A stretch of DNA of 64,000 bases. Origin: Aspidiotus rigidus (lineage: Eukaryota; Arthropoda; Insecta; Hemiptera; Diaspididae). The position numbers and the translations under genes were made by a program. Every line of letters starts with the position of its first letter. Positions within the stretch are counted from its first letter, which is position 1. The notes under the pieces are model-generated. The model saw nothing but the letters and a program-made list of their open reading frames with translations, did no database searches and was not told the DNA's origin. Positions 12,604-23,300 of this stretch are shown one piece after another. Location: contig JAVHKY010000010.1 of assembly GCA_035079385.1 (NCBI GenBank), positions 496,001 to 560,000 of the forward strand, read 5' to 3'.

Positions 12604-12946
12604 ATTGAATGCGGATGTTATTTGTCTTCAGTCCGGCAAAAATGCAGTCATTCCACAATCATTATTTGTTCACAATCGCGTACTCTGTAGAAATACCTCG
12701 AAAGGCTGTTTGAAAATTGGAATCGTGTATTATTACGTTATCATTGTGATTTCTCTTTGTAAAATATTACTTGTTACCTGTTGTGTTGAAGAAGTTGTAT
12801 GGCAGATTACATGTTTTTCTGGTCCAAGTGTTTTTTGGAAAATTTTTATGAATACGAAAGAATTTGGCGAAACTTAACGAACTACAAGAATATATTACAG
12901 AAAAATACGAGAGCTACATTTTGACAGTTTTGAAACTCATTAAGAT

Positions 12947-13656
12947 TCACGTTCTTTGCACAGATTTTGGTTTCCATAAAGTGATTTTGGGTTTGGTAGT
13001 AGAGTACGCATAGTAGGCTGCTTTTGAACCCGTCGAATTTTCGGTATGCTCCAACATCCATGGGTATTTAGGGCGAGTTGGGTCCTAGAATGTAAAGTTG
13101 GTCCAGATCAGATGGTAACTCTACCAAAAAGCAGTCATATAGAAACGAACTAGGAAATAACTTACTTCTGTTGGTACGAGATCCGTTTTGTAATGTACCC
13201 AACCGAACCATTCGGCTGGTATTTGACTAGCGTCGTAATTGAGTCCCACATGATTTGCATATCGTACCCAACGATTTCGACCTAGAAACAAGACAGTCGT
13301 AGGAATATCATAGTTCTTCAGAAATGAAGTAAACCGGCAGTATACTGACCGAAAAAGTAGGAATTATTTTCAAAATATTGGTTTCCGAATTCATCTTCGC
13401 CAACTAACTTTCCTACTTTCAAGTCATCCATTCTGTAAAACAACGAAATTTGCGCAAATGAGAGAGAAATTACACAGATAGATGAATACAAACAGAGTAA
13501 AATGAAACAGCGGGATTCTTACACGAGCAAAGATCGGAGAGAACCTTGAATACCACCATTTAGTCGCATTATTTCACAAGCCTCGGCCATTCTTCTGAAA
13601 CCAAGCGTTTTCAATATTTTCCCGTTGAGGTATATGAGTTTGTTTATGGCTTCCAT
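12947..13656 (-). CDS. NDUFA12: NDUFA12, mitochondrial complex I accessory subunit (B17.2)
   Basis: NDUFA12 is a matrix-side accessory subunit of NADH:ubiquinone oxidoreductase, added late in assembly when it displaces NDUFAF2. Four exons on the minus strand: 13656-13523, 13432-13350, 13281-13166, 13084-12947, phases 2, 1, 0; about 156 residues against 145 in human. Family motifs in order: LNGGIQGSLRSLL, VGKLVGEDEFGNQYFENN, FFGRNRWVRYA, DASQIPAEWFGWVHYKTD, DPTRPKYPW and a C-terminal YSTTKPKITLWKP. A second in-frame ATG at codon 23 (RRMAEACEIMRLNGG) could be an alternative start that would shorten the protein to about 134 residues; human length is between the two. It converges with ERp44, with about 790 bp between stop codons. 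Confidence 0.95.
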
Positions 13657-14168
13657 CGTAGATCAACGATAAAAGAACGCAATGACATTCAAATTCAATG
13701 ATTATTTTCCTTTATTTCCTAAAACAGTAAAACTATGAAAAATATTTACCAGAAACTCATCAGAGCGAAAATAACGATAGCACTCTTATCACTATCAGTG
13801 AAATTTTTGAAGTGCTTGTTTTTCATCGGTACACGACTTACACGGTAGCGCGCTAGTATCGAGCTTTCATCCCTTACCACTTACCACCCTAGTTCCTGAC
13901 GCCGTTTTTAAACCTGCACCCGATGGCGCTGCAAAATTACCTGCGAGGGTGAAATATTATTGAGTGAGTGATCGTGGATAGTTACAAACGGAAATACTAT
14001 CAACTTCAGGAGGGTAAAAAATGATAAAAAATAGTTCTGCGTAGTTAAAATTGATTATAATTTGATTTTTTAACGACAGTGCAATGGACTGTGTTAGTTG
14101 TGATAACGTAACATGAATGTGAGTGCAAGATGCATAGGTGTGAGTGAGCAGAAGTACCTATTCTGCTG
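13657..14168. other. NDUFA12 upstream region
   Basis: About 500 bp upstream of the NDUFA12 start with moderate CpG content and no recognised gene. The NDUFA12 promoter should lie here, but I see no clear core-promoter motif. Confidence 0.4.
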
Positions 14169-14413
14169 AAAACAATGTCCATTTGGCATTTTGCTCCTCA
14201 TAAGAATTACATCCGGAGCAAAGATGACCATGGTATTAATTTAATACGAGATGTTAAAATTTACAGAATAGTTTATATTTTTAATTTATCAACTTCTCGC
14301 TATTTGAAAAAATCAAAAAAAAATCTCTTGACCATATAATTTTTTATATTTAATTGGTAGCGTAGTGATGCTCCACATATTTCTCATGGGAGCAAAATGC
14401 TAATGGACAAAAA
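14169..14413. mobile_element. Inverted-repeat element, about 245 bp
   Basis: The left arm contains TGTCCATTTGGCATTTTGCTC and the right arm, read on the minus strand, TGTCCATTAGCATTTTGCTCC. The arms are about 45 bp and separated by AT-rich DNA. Boundaries are approximate and no target duplication was identified. Confidence 0.6.
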
Positions 14414-14577
14414 ATCAATCTTTTATCAATAGTTGTGACGTCACAGTAACACGTTCACAGATCTTCTGCTGTGCAACAGTGTTAGCATATTACTGACGTC
14501 CTACTTCACTATAGGCTCTTGGGCTGATGTTTAATTTTTCCCGTTATTTCCAAAACTATCATAACTTTCATGAAAAA

Positions 14578-14722
14578 GAAAAATTGAAGAGAACAAAGTT
14601 ATTCCTCTTGTAATTTCCTATCAGACATGGCTGGTTTCAGATTTTTTTTGTGGTAACATTTTTTCTTCACATCAATCGATAGAAAATTACAAGTGGAATA
14701 AGTTTACTTCTCTTCAATTTCG
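14578..14722. mobile_element. Inverted-repeat hairpin, about 145 bp
   Basis: The left arm GAAGAGAACAAAGTTATTCC followed by CTTGTAATTTCCTATC pairs with a right arm reading GAAGAGAAGTAAACTTATTCC then ACTTGTAATTTTCTATC on the minus strand. It is close to but separate from the 14169-14413 element. The phrase 'gcataggt' near 14130 and its complement near 14780 may be outer ends of one larger composite. Confidence 0.6.
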
Positions 14723-15029
14723 TGTAAAAATCAATATTTTTCGAGTAAATCAATAAATTTGAAAATTTTCCATAATACCTATGCGCTGTGTGAAAACTGG
14801 AGATCTATGCACCATATACGCGCCTACCGCGATAAATCAACTTCACACGTAAGGAATAACGTTGGTTAAATTATTGCGTTGTGAACTAATTTGGTGACTT
14901 TGCTGTAGTCTAATGGTGAAATTATCATGATCACTCATCACTCAGTTATTGATAACACACAGGGTGCCAACCTTTGAATCTCCAAGTTTAAATCCCGATG
15001 GTATTTTGAGAAAGTTCAACAAAGCCTTT

Positions 15030-15986
15030 GACGCTAGCCGCGTGACAAATTCCCCAGGGAGCAAGTGTTCTTTTTGCAAAACGAGTTACGCTGCTAGATA
15101 TTGTGGAGGTTGGACTTGTATTTTTTTGAGTCGCTTGTATTTCACGCGTCAGTAATCGGTATAGACCATTTTTGTGATGACGTATATATGGGAAATTTAC
15201 AATTGCAAGCAGCTACTCTGCTGGCGCGCATAGTGCTCGTTTACACAGGATTTTGCAGACTTTGATAAAAAATATTAGAAGAACCCTTCGAATGTTAAGC
15301 TTTTGCGATGTTTTTAACAAAAGTAGAACTAATGATGAACATTTTTCGTATGAAACATCTGGAGATTCAATGAACAGCAGGGCAAGTATACTCAAATTCA
15401 TTCAAATAGTATCTACAGTCATATCTAATGTAGATACCTTTTTCATAAACCAGATGAAAATTATGACGTCATACAAAAATGGTCTATTTACTGCCGTGAG
15501 TAAGAGTGATGCTGCGGTACTTCGAAATATTTTTGTACTTCTTCGACTAATGTAATATTTTTCATTTTCAATTCTTGGACTTAGAAATATTTTCAAGTGT
15601 TGAACTTAGAATTATTTTCCAATTGTTGGACTTTGAAATATTTTCATACTTTGTGGACTTGTAAAATCTTTCATTTTTGATTGTCTCCCACAGTTGAAAA
15701 TGTTACAAATTCCGACAATTTGAAAATAATTCAAGTCTAACAGTTGAAAATATTTCAAAGTCCAAGAATTGAAAATGAAAAATATTACATTAGTCCAAGA
15801 AGTACAAAAATATTTCAAGGTACCGCAGCATCACTCTTTTTCATGGCAGTAAATACCGACCACCGACACGTGAAATACGAGCGACCGAAAAAAATACAAG
15901 TCCAACCTCCACAATATCTGGCAGCATAACTTGTTTTGTAAAAAAAACACTTGCTCCCCGGGGGAATTTGTCACACGGCTAGCGTC
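15030..15986. mobile_element. Long foldback element with terminal arms about 150 bp
   Basis: The left end starts GACGCTAGCCGCGTGACAAA and the right end, read on the minus strand, starts GACGCTAGCCGTGTGACAAA. Homology continues through GGGAGCAAGTG and GTGGAGGTTGGACTTG. An inner palindrome centred near 15.69 kb pairs GATGCTGCGGTAC (left, about 15509) with its complement (right, about 15820) through runs of 'ttggacttngaaatatttt'. The left arm is interrupted by a second element at 15161-15487 that is missing from the right arm. Confidence 0.75.
15161..15487. mobile_element. 327-bp element nested in the left arm of the foldback
   Basis: Its ends read ATAGACCATTTTTGTGATGACG and, on the minus strand, ATAGACCATTTTTGTATGACG. 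The homologous point of the intact right arm reads straight from 'cggta' to 'tttactgcc' with no insert, so the two arms supply filled and empty versions of the site. A TA at the junction would fit a Tc1/mariner-type target, but the duplication is ambiguous. Confidence 0.7.
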
Positions 15987-17220
15987 TAGTGACTAAATAA
16001 TTACCGGTATATCAACTATCAAGTACCAGAATAACTCGGAGTTTAATAAATAAAATTAAAAGAAAATTCTTTTCAAGATTGTCGTCTCCCCCTCGAAAGA
16101 AGTTTTGATATACATATATGCATGGACTGTGTAATAAGTATTATAATTTTTGATACCGAATTCGACCCGGCACGGCTACGGCTGAGTGCTTTTAGAATCG
16201 ATTGTTTAGTTTGCTTATCAGCGCCAAGAATACAAAGTGCCGGAAAATTACGCAGATATCATTGGGAGGTGGTCCGGTTTCGTTGGTAAGTATCATTCCT
16301 TCTTATAGAGAATAGAGAATTTTATCAGCTTTCCAGTGATACGCATTACTTGTACATTCGTGATAATGCTCATTATTCAAAAGATGAAATTCGAAAAATT
16401 TTCTGGTATTACATCATAAGAAAGCGGTCCAACTTGGCACTCCGTTTTCCGTGGTTTTCCCCCATTCGCCAAGTCAGGCTAACTTGGCAGTTTTTGTTCT
16501 CGGTGTTGTAATGCGAGTACCGTTCGTCCTCGCGTTCGTCGTACGTACTTCCTCTCAGTGGTATTCGATTCTTTTAGATTTCACAATAAAAAATGATGTA
16601 TTACATGACTATATTCGAGTTTAAATTCGCTGCGTAAGAGAGCGCTTAAATTGGAAACACGTGAAAAAAACTGCCTAGTAACCCCGCTCTACGGTGCGAA
16701 ATCTTAAGCCCAAATTTTGCATTAAAAAATTTTGAAAATTTTGAAAACGTATCTCTTAGTTTTAGAACATTTTAAATACTTATTTTAAAATGGGATGCAT
16801 TTTTCAGCACAGTAAAGGGACTCGGGCAGTAATTTTGTATGAATAACAGTATGTAAATTCGTGCACAATAAGAAATGATTTGAAGAGTAAAAGAGTACTG
16901 CGCATTAAAAAATTGAATGTTAAGTAAATAAAGGATTTCCACCGAAAATAAATTATATTCGCAGTAAAATCAAAAATATAAAACAAATTCAAAATTTAAA
17001 ATAAGACGATGACAAATTCATTGAACAAGTACTAAGTAGCTGGCTTTGATTTCAAAGGTCTACCCTGTCGGCGCTTTTGGCCTAGGGGCACTGATTTGGC
17101 CGTATCAGGAATGGCAACTCTTTTTAATCTCACCATCATACCGCGCAAGGAGATGTTTGCACTGTCCTATTTTTTGGAAATATGGGCAGGAATATGTGGA
17201 TTCATCGATGCATATTACAC
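15987..17220. other. Intergenic, possible noncoding 5' exon of the downstream transporter
   Basis: A strong donor CGTTG|GTAAGT sits at 16286, and a plausible acceptor TTTTAG lies near 18375, 40 bp before the SLC35A-type start codon. A 5'-UTR exon ending at 16285 is therefore possible. Otherwise I see only AT-rich DNA. Confidence 0.25.
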
Positions 17221-17613
17221 ATGAGGAGTTATCTGTCAAAAGGGCACCTGTCAAAGGGGTGCCCTTTTTGCGGATATCCACATTTTTTAATTCTCTGAAT
17301 CATTTCCTATCAATATACAAAATTTTGAAAAAATGAAAATTTACGTATACGCTTATGGTCACTCAACCCCATCTCCATAAAAAGGGCACCCGAGGTTCAC
17401 ATCTTTATAGAATTGTCCCAGATTCATTTGTTGATCAATTTGGAAAATTATTAGTGATCTGTAAAGATGAAAACACGCAAAATATTTTTTGTTATTATAG
17501 ATTTTTTGATAAAATGAATGTGGAATGAGTAATCTGAACATGAAACTTCAAAGACGTATTTTGAAAATCAACTATTGCTCACGGGTGCCCTTTTGACAGA
17601 TAACTTCTCACAT
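17221..17613. mobile_element. 393-bp inverted-repeat element with AAAGGGCACC motifs
   Basis: The left end ATGAGGAGTTATCTGTCAAA and the right end, on the minus strand, ATGTGAGAAGTTATCTGTCAAA pair over about 35 bp to GGGCACC. A second inward pair of 'gggtgcccttttt' (about 17257) and 'aaaaagggcaccc' (about 17380) gives four copies of the motif. Outer edges are approximate. Confidence 0.65.
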
Positions 17614-18415
17614 GTTGTGTAGCTGAACTTGCAAAACTCATCATAAGATGCCCAGTTGCCTTTTTTTCTCTTGAATTACCGCAGCGACTTTGCGGTGATG
17701 TCCTTTTTCAAGTTTCCAGCAGCTAGGTAATATACAGTCCTGCCGTCCGACCTCGTCTCCTGAATGACGTTTTTATTGACCGTTGCCTACTGATACGCTT
17801 CGGTGCACAGTTTCAGGGGGATTGGCGGAGTTTTATTAGAAGATATCAAAATGAGTCATGTTCAAGCGTGCAGAACTTCATTCATCAATGACAATACAAC
17901 GGCGGAAATCCTCATTTTTACTGTTCATTTTCTGTTATACTGTTCATTTTTTTACTGCGCAAATTTTTTACTTGGTGAATAAATATTCCCCTTTTAAATA
18001 GTGTGCCACGATAAATTTTCAAGCAGACTCAAAAATGTTGAAAACCTGTGACTGACCCAGCCATTAATTTTTATACAATATTTTCATACGAAATGCGTAG
18101 CGTCAGGCGTCACCTATTAATTGCCACAGTACTCTAAGCTCGATTTCTTCTAAAAGATACACGTGTTGATAATTCAAAACGTAAATAGCCTAGTTTCATG
18201 CAAGTGATCGATTCTATTCCATTATGAACGCTTCAACTGCATCCTTTGTAAACCCTATACTTCTGCAAGATTTTCATTCCAGTAAGATATTCAACCACCA
18301 GTACCGGTACTTCATTTTACTGTACGAGCATTTCTGTTCTGTTTACCTACATGATAGCAACGTATTTCAATTTTAGATACCTTTAGGTACTTCCTGAAAA
18401 CTAGACTCTATTCCA
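17614..18415. other. Upstream region of the SLC35A-type gene
   Basis: About 800 bp with no gene seen. It should contain the promoter and any 5' UTR of the transporter at 18416. Confidence 0.35.
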
Positions 18416-19504
18416 ATGGGAACTGACACGACAAGAAACGGCAACGAAGTTGACTCTCGAGTAACCTTGACAGAAGCTGCAGACCGAGTACCGGGCGCCC
18501 CGAGAAAAGTCGTGAAAGTTGCATCGCTAATAATTCACACATTACAAAATGCCATTACAACCGTCAGCCTGAGACACTCGCGTTCACGTAAGTCTAAAGA
18601 GGATTTGTTCATCTCCTCCACCGCGGTCTTCCTTGGCGAAGTTATCAAACTATGGGCAAGCTTATCACTCGTTTACGTGACCGAAGCCTCCAATCCAATT
18701 CATTTCTTCCATTTATTGTACTCGTCTATTATAAAACAGCCTCTGGATACCCTAAAAGTGTGCGTACCCGCTATTTTGTATGTAATCCAGAACAATCTAC
18801 TATATATAGCGTCAACAAATCTTGATGCAGCCACCCTTCAAGTTACCTATCAATTGAAGATTTTGACGATTGCTTTTTTCGCGGTACTTCTTCTTCGGAA
18901 ATCGCTGACTTCCATCCAGTGGTTATCTCTACTAATTTTAATGTCAGGTATCGCTCTGGTCCAGATTTCTGACACGAAAGAAGCTACCGCAGCTAATAAA
19001 CACCAAAACAGACTACTCGGTTTTGGGGTCGTCCTGTTGGCGTGCGTCTTTTCCGGCTTCTCAGGTGTCTACTTGGAAAAGATACTGAAAAATACGGAGG
19101 CGTCATTGTGGATACGGAATGTACAGTTGGCATTGATCTCTCTTCCTGCAAGCATGGGCACGGTATTAATTAGCGACTGGAGGAACTTACATGAGCGAGG
19201 ATTTTTTTTCGGTTATGACTACTTTGTAATTTTTGTTATTATGATGCAGTCTCTTGGAGGTTTACTAGTTGGTGTCGTCATCAAGTACGCGGACAATATT
19301 TTGAAAGGATTTGCGACCTCACTGGCCATTATACTGTCAAGCTTGTTATCGCTTTACTTTTTCAACTTGCGTTGGAATTGGAAATTCGTACTCGGTGTTA
19401 TGTTGGTCATAATTTCGGTGTTTATGTATAATGTACCAAAGCGCTCCAACGAAACGCCTGAGAATCGATTGCCTATGAGAGATTTAAGTAAAATTCTTAC
19501 GTAG
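18416..19504 (+). CDS. SLC35A-family nucleotide-sugar transporter, single exon
   Basis: The product is a 362-residue multi-pass Golgi/ER antiporter of the SLC35A group, which carry UDP-galactose, UDP-GlcNAc or CMP-sialic acid into the lumen in exchange for the monophosphate. Family signatures: AVFLGEVIKLWASL, YVIQNNLLYIA, NLDAATLQVTYQLKILTIA, QWLSLLILMSGIALVQ, GFSGVYLEKILKNTEASLWIRNVQL, MMQSLGGLLVGVVIKYADN and ILKGFATSLAIILSS. About ten hydrophobic segments fit the family. Motifs favour the A2/A3 (UDP-Gal or UDP-GlcNAc) branch; the exact substrate cannot be read from sequence. The frame is uninterrupted, unlike most relatives, so it is either an old retrocopy or a gene whose only intron is in the 5' UTR. 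It converges with regucalcin. Confidence 0.93.
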   Translation: MGTDTTRNGNEVDSRVTLTEAADRVPGAPRKVVKVASLIIHTLQNAITTVSLRHSRSRKSKEDLFISSTAVFLGEVIKLWASLSLVYVTEASNPIHFFHLLYSSIIKQPLDTLKVCVPAILYVIQNNLLYIASTNLDAATLQVTYQLKILTIAFFAVLLLRKSLTSIQWLSLLILMSGIALVQISDTKEATAANKHQNRLLGFGVVLLACVFSGFSGVYLEKILKNTEASLWIRNVQLALISLPASMGTVLISDWRNLHERGFFFGYDYFVIFVIMMQSLGGLLVGVVIKYADNILKGFATSLAIILSSLLSLYFFNLRWNWKFVLGVMLVIISVFMYNVPKRSNETPENRLPMRDLSKILT

Positions 19505-19766
19505 ACCTTATACAATCGAAGCCGTACGGTCATGATAATTTTTCTACGGAAAGTTTAGTTATAATTTTTTTTGAAGGGTCGTGTGTGGTGTCTCTGATCG
19601 TCATAATGGTTGAAATAATAAGATTATAATGTCAATCTACAATTTAAAGAAGTTGACTGTCGAAAAATTAAAAACATTTTGTAAATCAACGAAAATATAG
19701 GAACCGTTTATTATAATTAGTAATGACCTCCGTCCTGAGAATTATAAAAATTTTGTATTTTAACAA

Positions 19767-19772
19767 AATAAA
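19767..19772 (+). promoter_or_regulatory. Probable polyadenylation signal of the SLC35A-type gene
   Basis: AATAAA 263 bp after the stop codon, followed at once by TTG and a nine-A run. The A-run is also what an integrated retrocopy tail would look like. Confidence 0.5.
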
Positions 19773-20254
19773 TTGAAAAAAAAATTGATTTATGTATGCT
19801 TAAAATAGTAATTTGTGATCAACGAAAGTTGACGATAAGAACAAGTTGAATGGGTACAATAATTTTAATTTCGTATCATATTACCAGTAGGTATCTGTAG
19901 CCTAATTTTTTTTTAAATAAAGGAAATTTTAAAAAGCAATAATTGTGAGAAAAATGAGATAAAACCAACAAATTTCAATATTGAGAAAAAAATCCCACCA
20001 TTAATGGTTAAATTTGATCTCTACATCTGACTTACAAATAAAGTTTTTGCGACGCTCCTATCGGTGAATAACACGTGTTTGAAATTAAGAATAATAAATT
20101 TATGAAGAAGAGGGATCTAGGAGATAGTCCTCAGTTTGATGATGAATCGATTGAAATATTTGCTTGTAAAATCTAGCTTACTATTTAGGCAAAAGGGAAT
20201 TTTCTCGGAGGAAATGAAAGATTCGACGTTCGATCTAGTGATCCCATCTCGTTT
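19773..20254. other. Intergenic between convergent genes
   Basis: AT-rich DNA with no gene or repeat I can support. Confidence 0.5.
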
Positions 20255-20260
20255 TTTATT
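20255..20260 (-). promoter_or_regulatory. Probable regucalcin polyadenylation signal
   Basis: AATAAA on the minus strand, 116 bp after the regucalcin stop codon. Confidence 0.5.
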
Positions 20261-20375
20261 CAAAAGATATGATCTTCAACTTCGTACGTCTTAATTCTCG
20301 TTTCTTCACCAATTAAGTGCCCGATATTACTGATTTCATGCATAATGAGCTTCGAATTGCCAATTTGAAGGGACT

Positions 20376-23300
20376 CTACGAATATATTTTGGCAGGCACT
20401 CCAGCGTATCCTCGCGTGCCAAGACACTTGCATACAAAAAGGGATCCTGATAAAGGTTCTCCTTCCTTCCGAATTGTGGTGATGTACAAGTCTGTTAAAT
20501 GTTTCCCTCCGAAAGCGACCGACGAAACATCCGATACGTGGGGGAATTCGATACGACTCAAAATATTGCCAGTCTTTGAGTCAGCCATGATGACCTGCAC
20601 AGTCATAACAACTTTTTTAGGCAGATAAAGAATTATGTATAATAACCATTCAGCTTCTTTCTATGATAAAATTCTAATGAGAAGGTCTCAAGAATATGAA
20701 TTGGAGAACGTACTTGACCACCACCGTCCACGGAAGCTATAAAAAGTGTTTCTCGCCTATCTATGGTCATGCCGTCCGGATTGCCTTTCAAATTTTTCGC
20801 TCCATAATTCAGTAGTATACGTTCATTACCTGTTGAGAGGAAATTCAGGAATTTCACCTCTAGTTACAAGTAAATTTCTCGAAGAGTTTCATATTTTTAA
20901 TATACTGTTTTAAAGTTGAATATTTGTGTAATTGGAACAGCTTGTCTATTTTTGTTAGAAGTAATTGCAGTTCACTGAGGTTTTGTAGACTACCTTCTTC
21001 AGTTAATTTCATACTGTCGACTTACTTATTTCCAGGTTAGCTCTGTCGTAATCGTAACGGTAAATATTTCTTCTTGTCGTATCAACCCACCAGAAGGCAG
21101 TTTCTTTCTTATTCCAACATAGACCGTTTGATAAGTCTGCGTTTTTGATCAACTTCCGCGGTTCCACTCCTGATCCATTTCGTCTATCGATAACGAATAA
21201 ATTCGCTTTACCCCGAGGTACTGTAAGGTCCGGTAACTTCTTAGCCATAGATCCTGAAAATAAATCAGGCGCACTTTTATACAACCACCTTTTGACACAA
21301 TTGGATGGGTATCGCCCTTCTCTATCTCCCAAAAGAAGAGTGCCAGAATTCTGAAGAAACCTGATGGATAGAGACTGCTAAAATAGAATAACTTCGCGAG
21401 AGTCAATCGTCTATGAAAGAACACCTCCTTATCTACGCCACGGTCTGGAACTGAGCTGATGACGAAACGAGCAAGCACTTACTTTTCATTCACCCCCCCC
21501 CCCCTCCTTCGACTATAAGAGAACCTCAAACTTCATCCTCCATTGACCATTCACTTCTCGAGTTCTCGACATAAACCGATCGTACATTTTCTTCAATAAG
21601 GCTGTTCCAACGTTCCATATTGCATATTTATTTGCCTGATCACCTTATCAATATAGTGGGCTTTCTAACATTAATCTTATGGGTACTGCTAGATTGCATA
21701 CTCATTTTCATGTCGTTGTTAATCTGCCGTAAGATCAATGTTATACATACTCTGTTCACGTTGAGGAAGGATAGAAGTACGTACCTCGAGAACGGAACGC
21801 CGAAGGTAATTTTAATCTGCCGTTCAGTTCTCAAGGCACGTACTCTATCCTTTCTTAACGTGAAGTGATTACAGAAAGCCCACCGTATTGATAAGAATCA
21901 GGCAAATAAGTATGCAATATGGAACGCTGGAAAAGTCTTATTATAATGATTTAGTTTTCAGCGTGGTTTTTGGAGATTTTGGAGTTCATTTATACAGAAT
22001 AATTTAAATCAAGCCCAGGTTGGTACGTAAATCCAACATACAAATCTGCATAATTAGAGTTTTTGTAAGCCTCCGTAAGTACTTTGTCTTTGAATGGGAA
22101 AACACGTAAGAGTGGATACAATGCTATCGTCATTTCCCTCCGTCGACAAATTGACTTATATTTACTTACTAGCATGCGAATTAACAAAAGTTTATGAAAT
22201 GAATTAAAAAATGGGAAAGCAAAATCACGAAAATAGTAACCTGCAAATACTTGGCCGCTGGGACTAGTTTTACCGTCATTTAATCTAACCGAAGGATCCG
22301 TTTCTAAAACAGCGTACGTTCTTATATCGGATACCGTTTCATTAATACCATCCCAAGTAACGATATCCAAGTTGCCTCCATGACCGATCAAAAATTCGTT
22401 GGGTTTACCCTCAATCGGTAGAACCAATGTTACGTCCTTATCTCCCTCTGTGAACGATAAAAAATAATATGAGTATTCATGGCTCTTCAAATTTTACATA
22501 AGAACTTGCTCGAGCACTCGAGTGATTCTGACCCATCCAATGCTTAGTTTTATCATTAATTGTTTTGTACATTATATTTACATACTTTGTCGCATACTTC
22601 ACTTGAAGTGGGTTAGTGAAGGATCTAGACGATTTAATCTTATCGCGGGCTTACCAACTTTGGCTTTGCGATGTTGTCCGGTCTTTGGATCATAGGAATG
22701 CACTTCATGAGCGGTCATATCTACAAAATACAATAGCTGTCTGCTTGCGTCCCAATGAGGGCCCTCTCCCAACTCTAGTGGCTGTGTAAGCGGATGAGGT
22801 TTGCACTTTCCGTAAGGCCGATTCTGCGTAAAATTAGAAACATTTTGTAATCAATGATAGGTAACTTAGAAGGACAATAATTATAAACCAAGTATCACGA
22901 AGGGGGCTCCACAGTGCAGAAAAAATAAAACTGTTTGATTCTCTAAACCAGCCAGTAAACAACACGTTGAGGGACGGACTTGCTAAGTTGCGAATAAAGT
23001 ATAAAGAACAGGAAAGGAGGGTGATTTACTTATCGAATTGAAGAAACGATATCTAACTAGTACAAGAAGGTAGGTACCTATAAGTTCAATCATGAGTAAT
23101 ATTCTCAGAAATCGTTAATAGTCGAATCAGTATTCTTGTTCAGAACTTTGACTATCCTATATAATTAAGTACATAATAATATAATGTGGTCTGCGCAAGC
23201 GTGTATGAGCGTCCACAGATCCACTATTCATCAATGCGAAATATTGTTTTCAAGTGCTACAATATTATATAGGTACCCATTGTAAATCTACTACGTCAAA

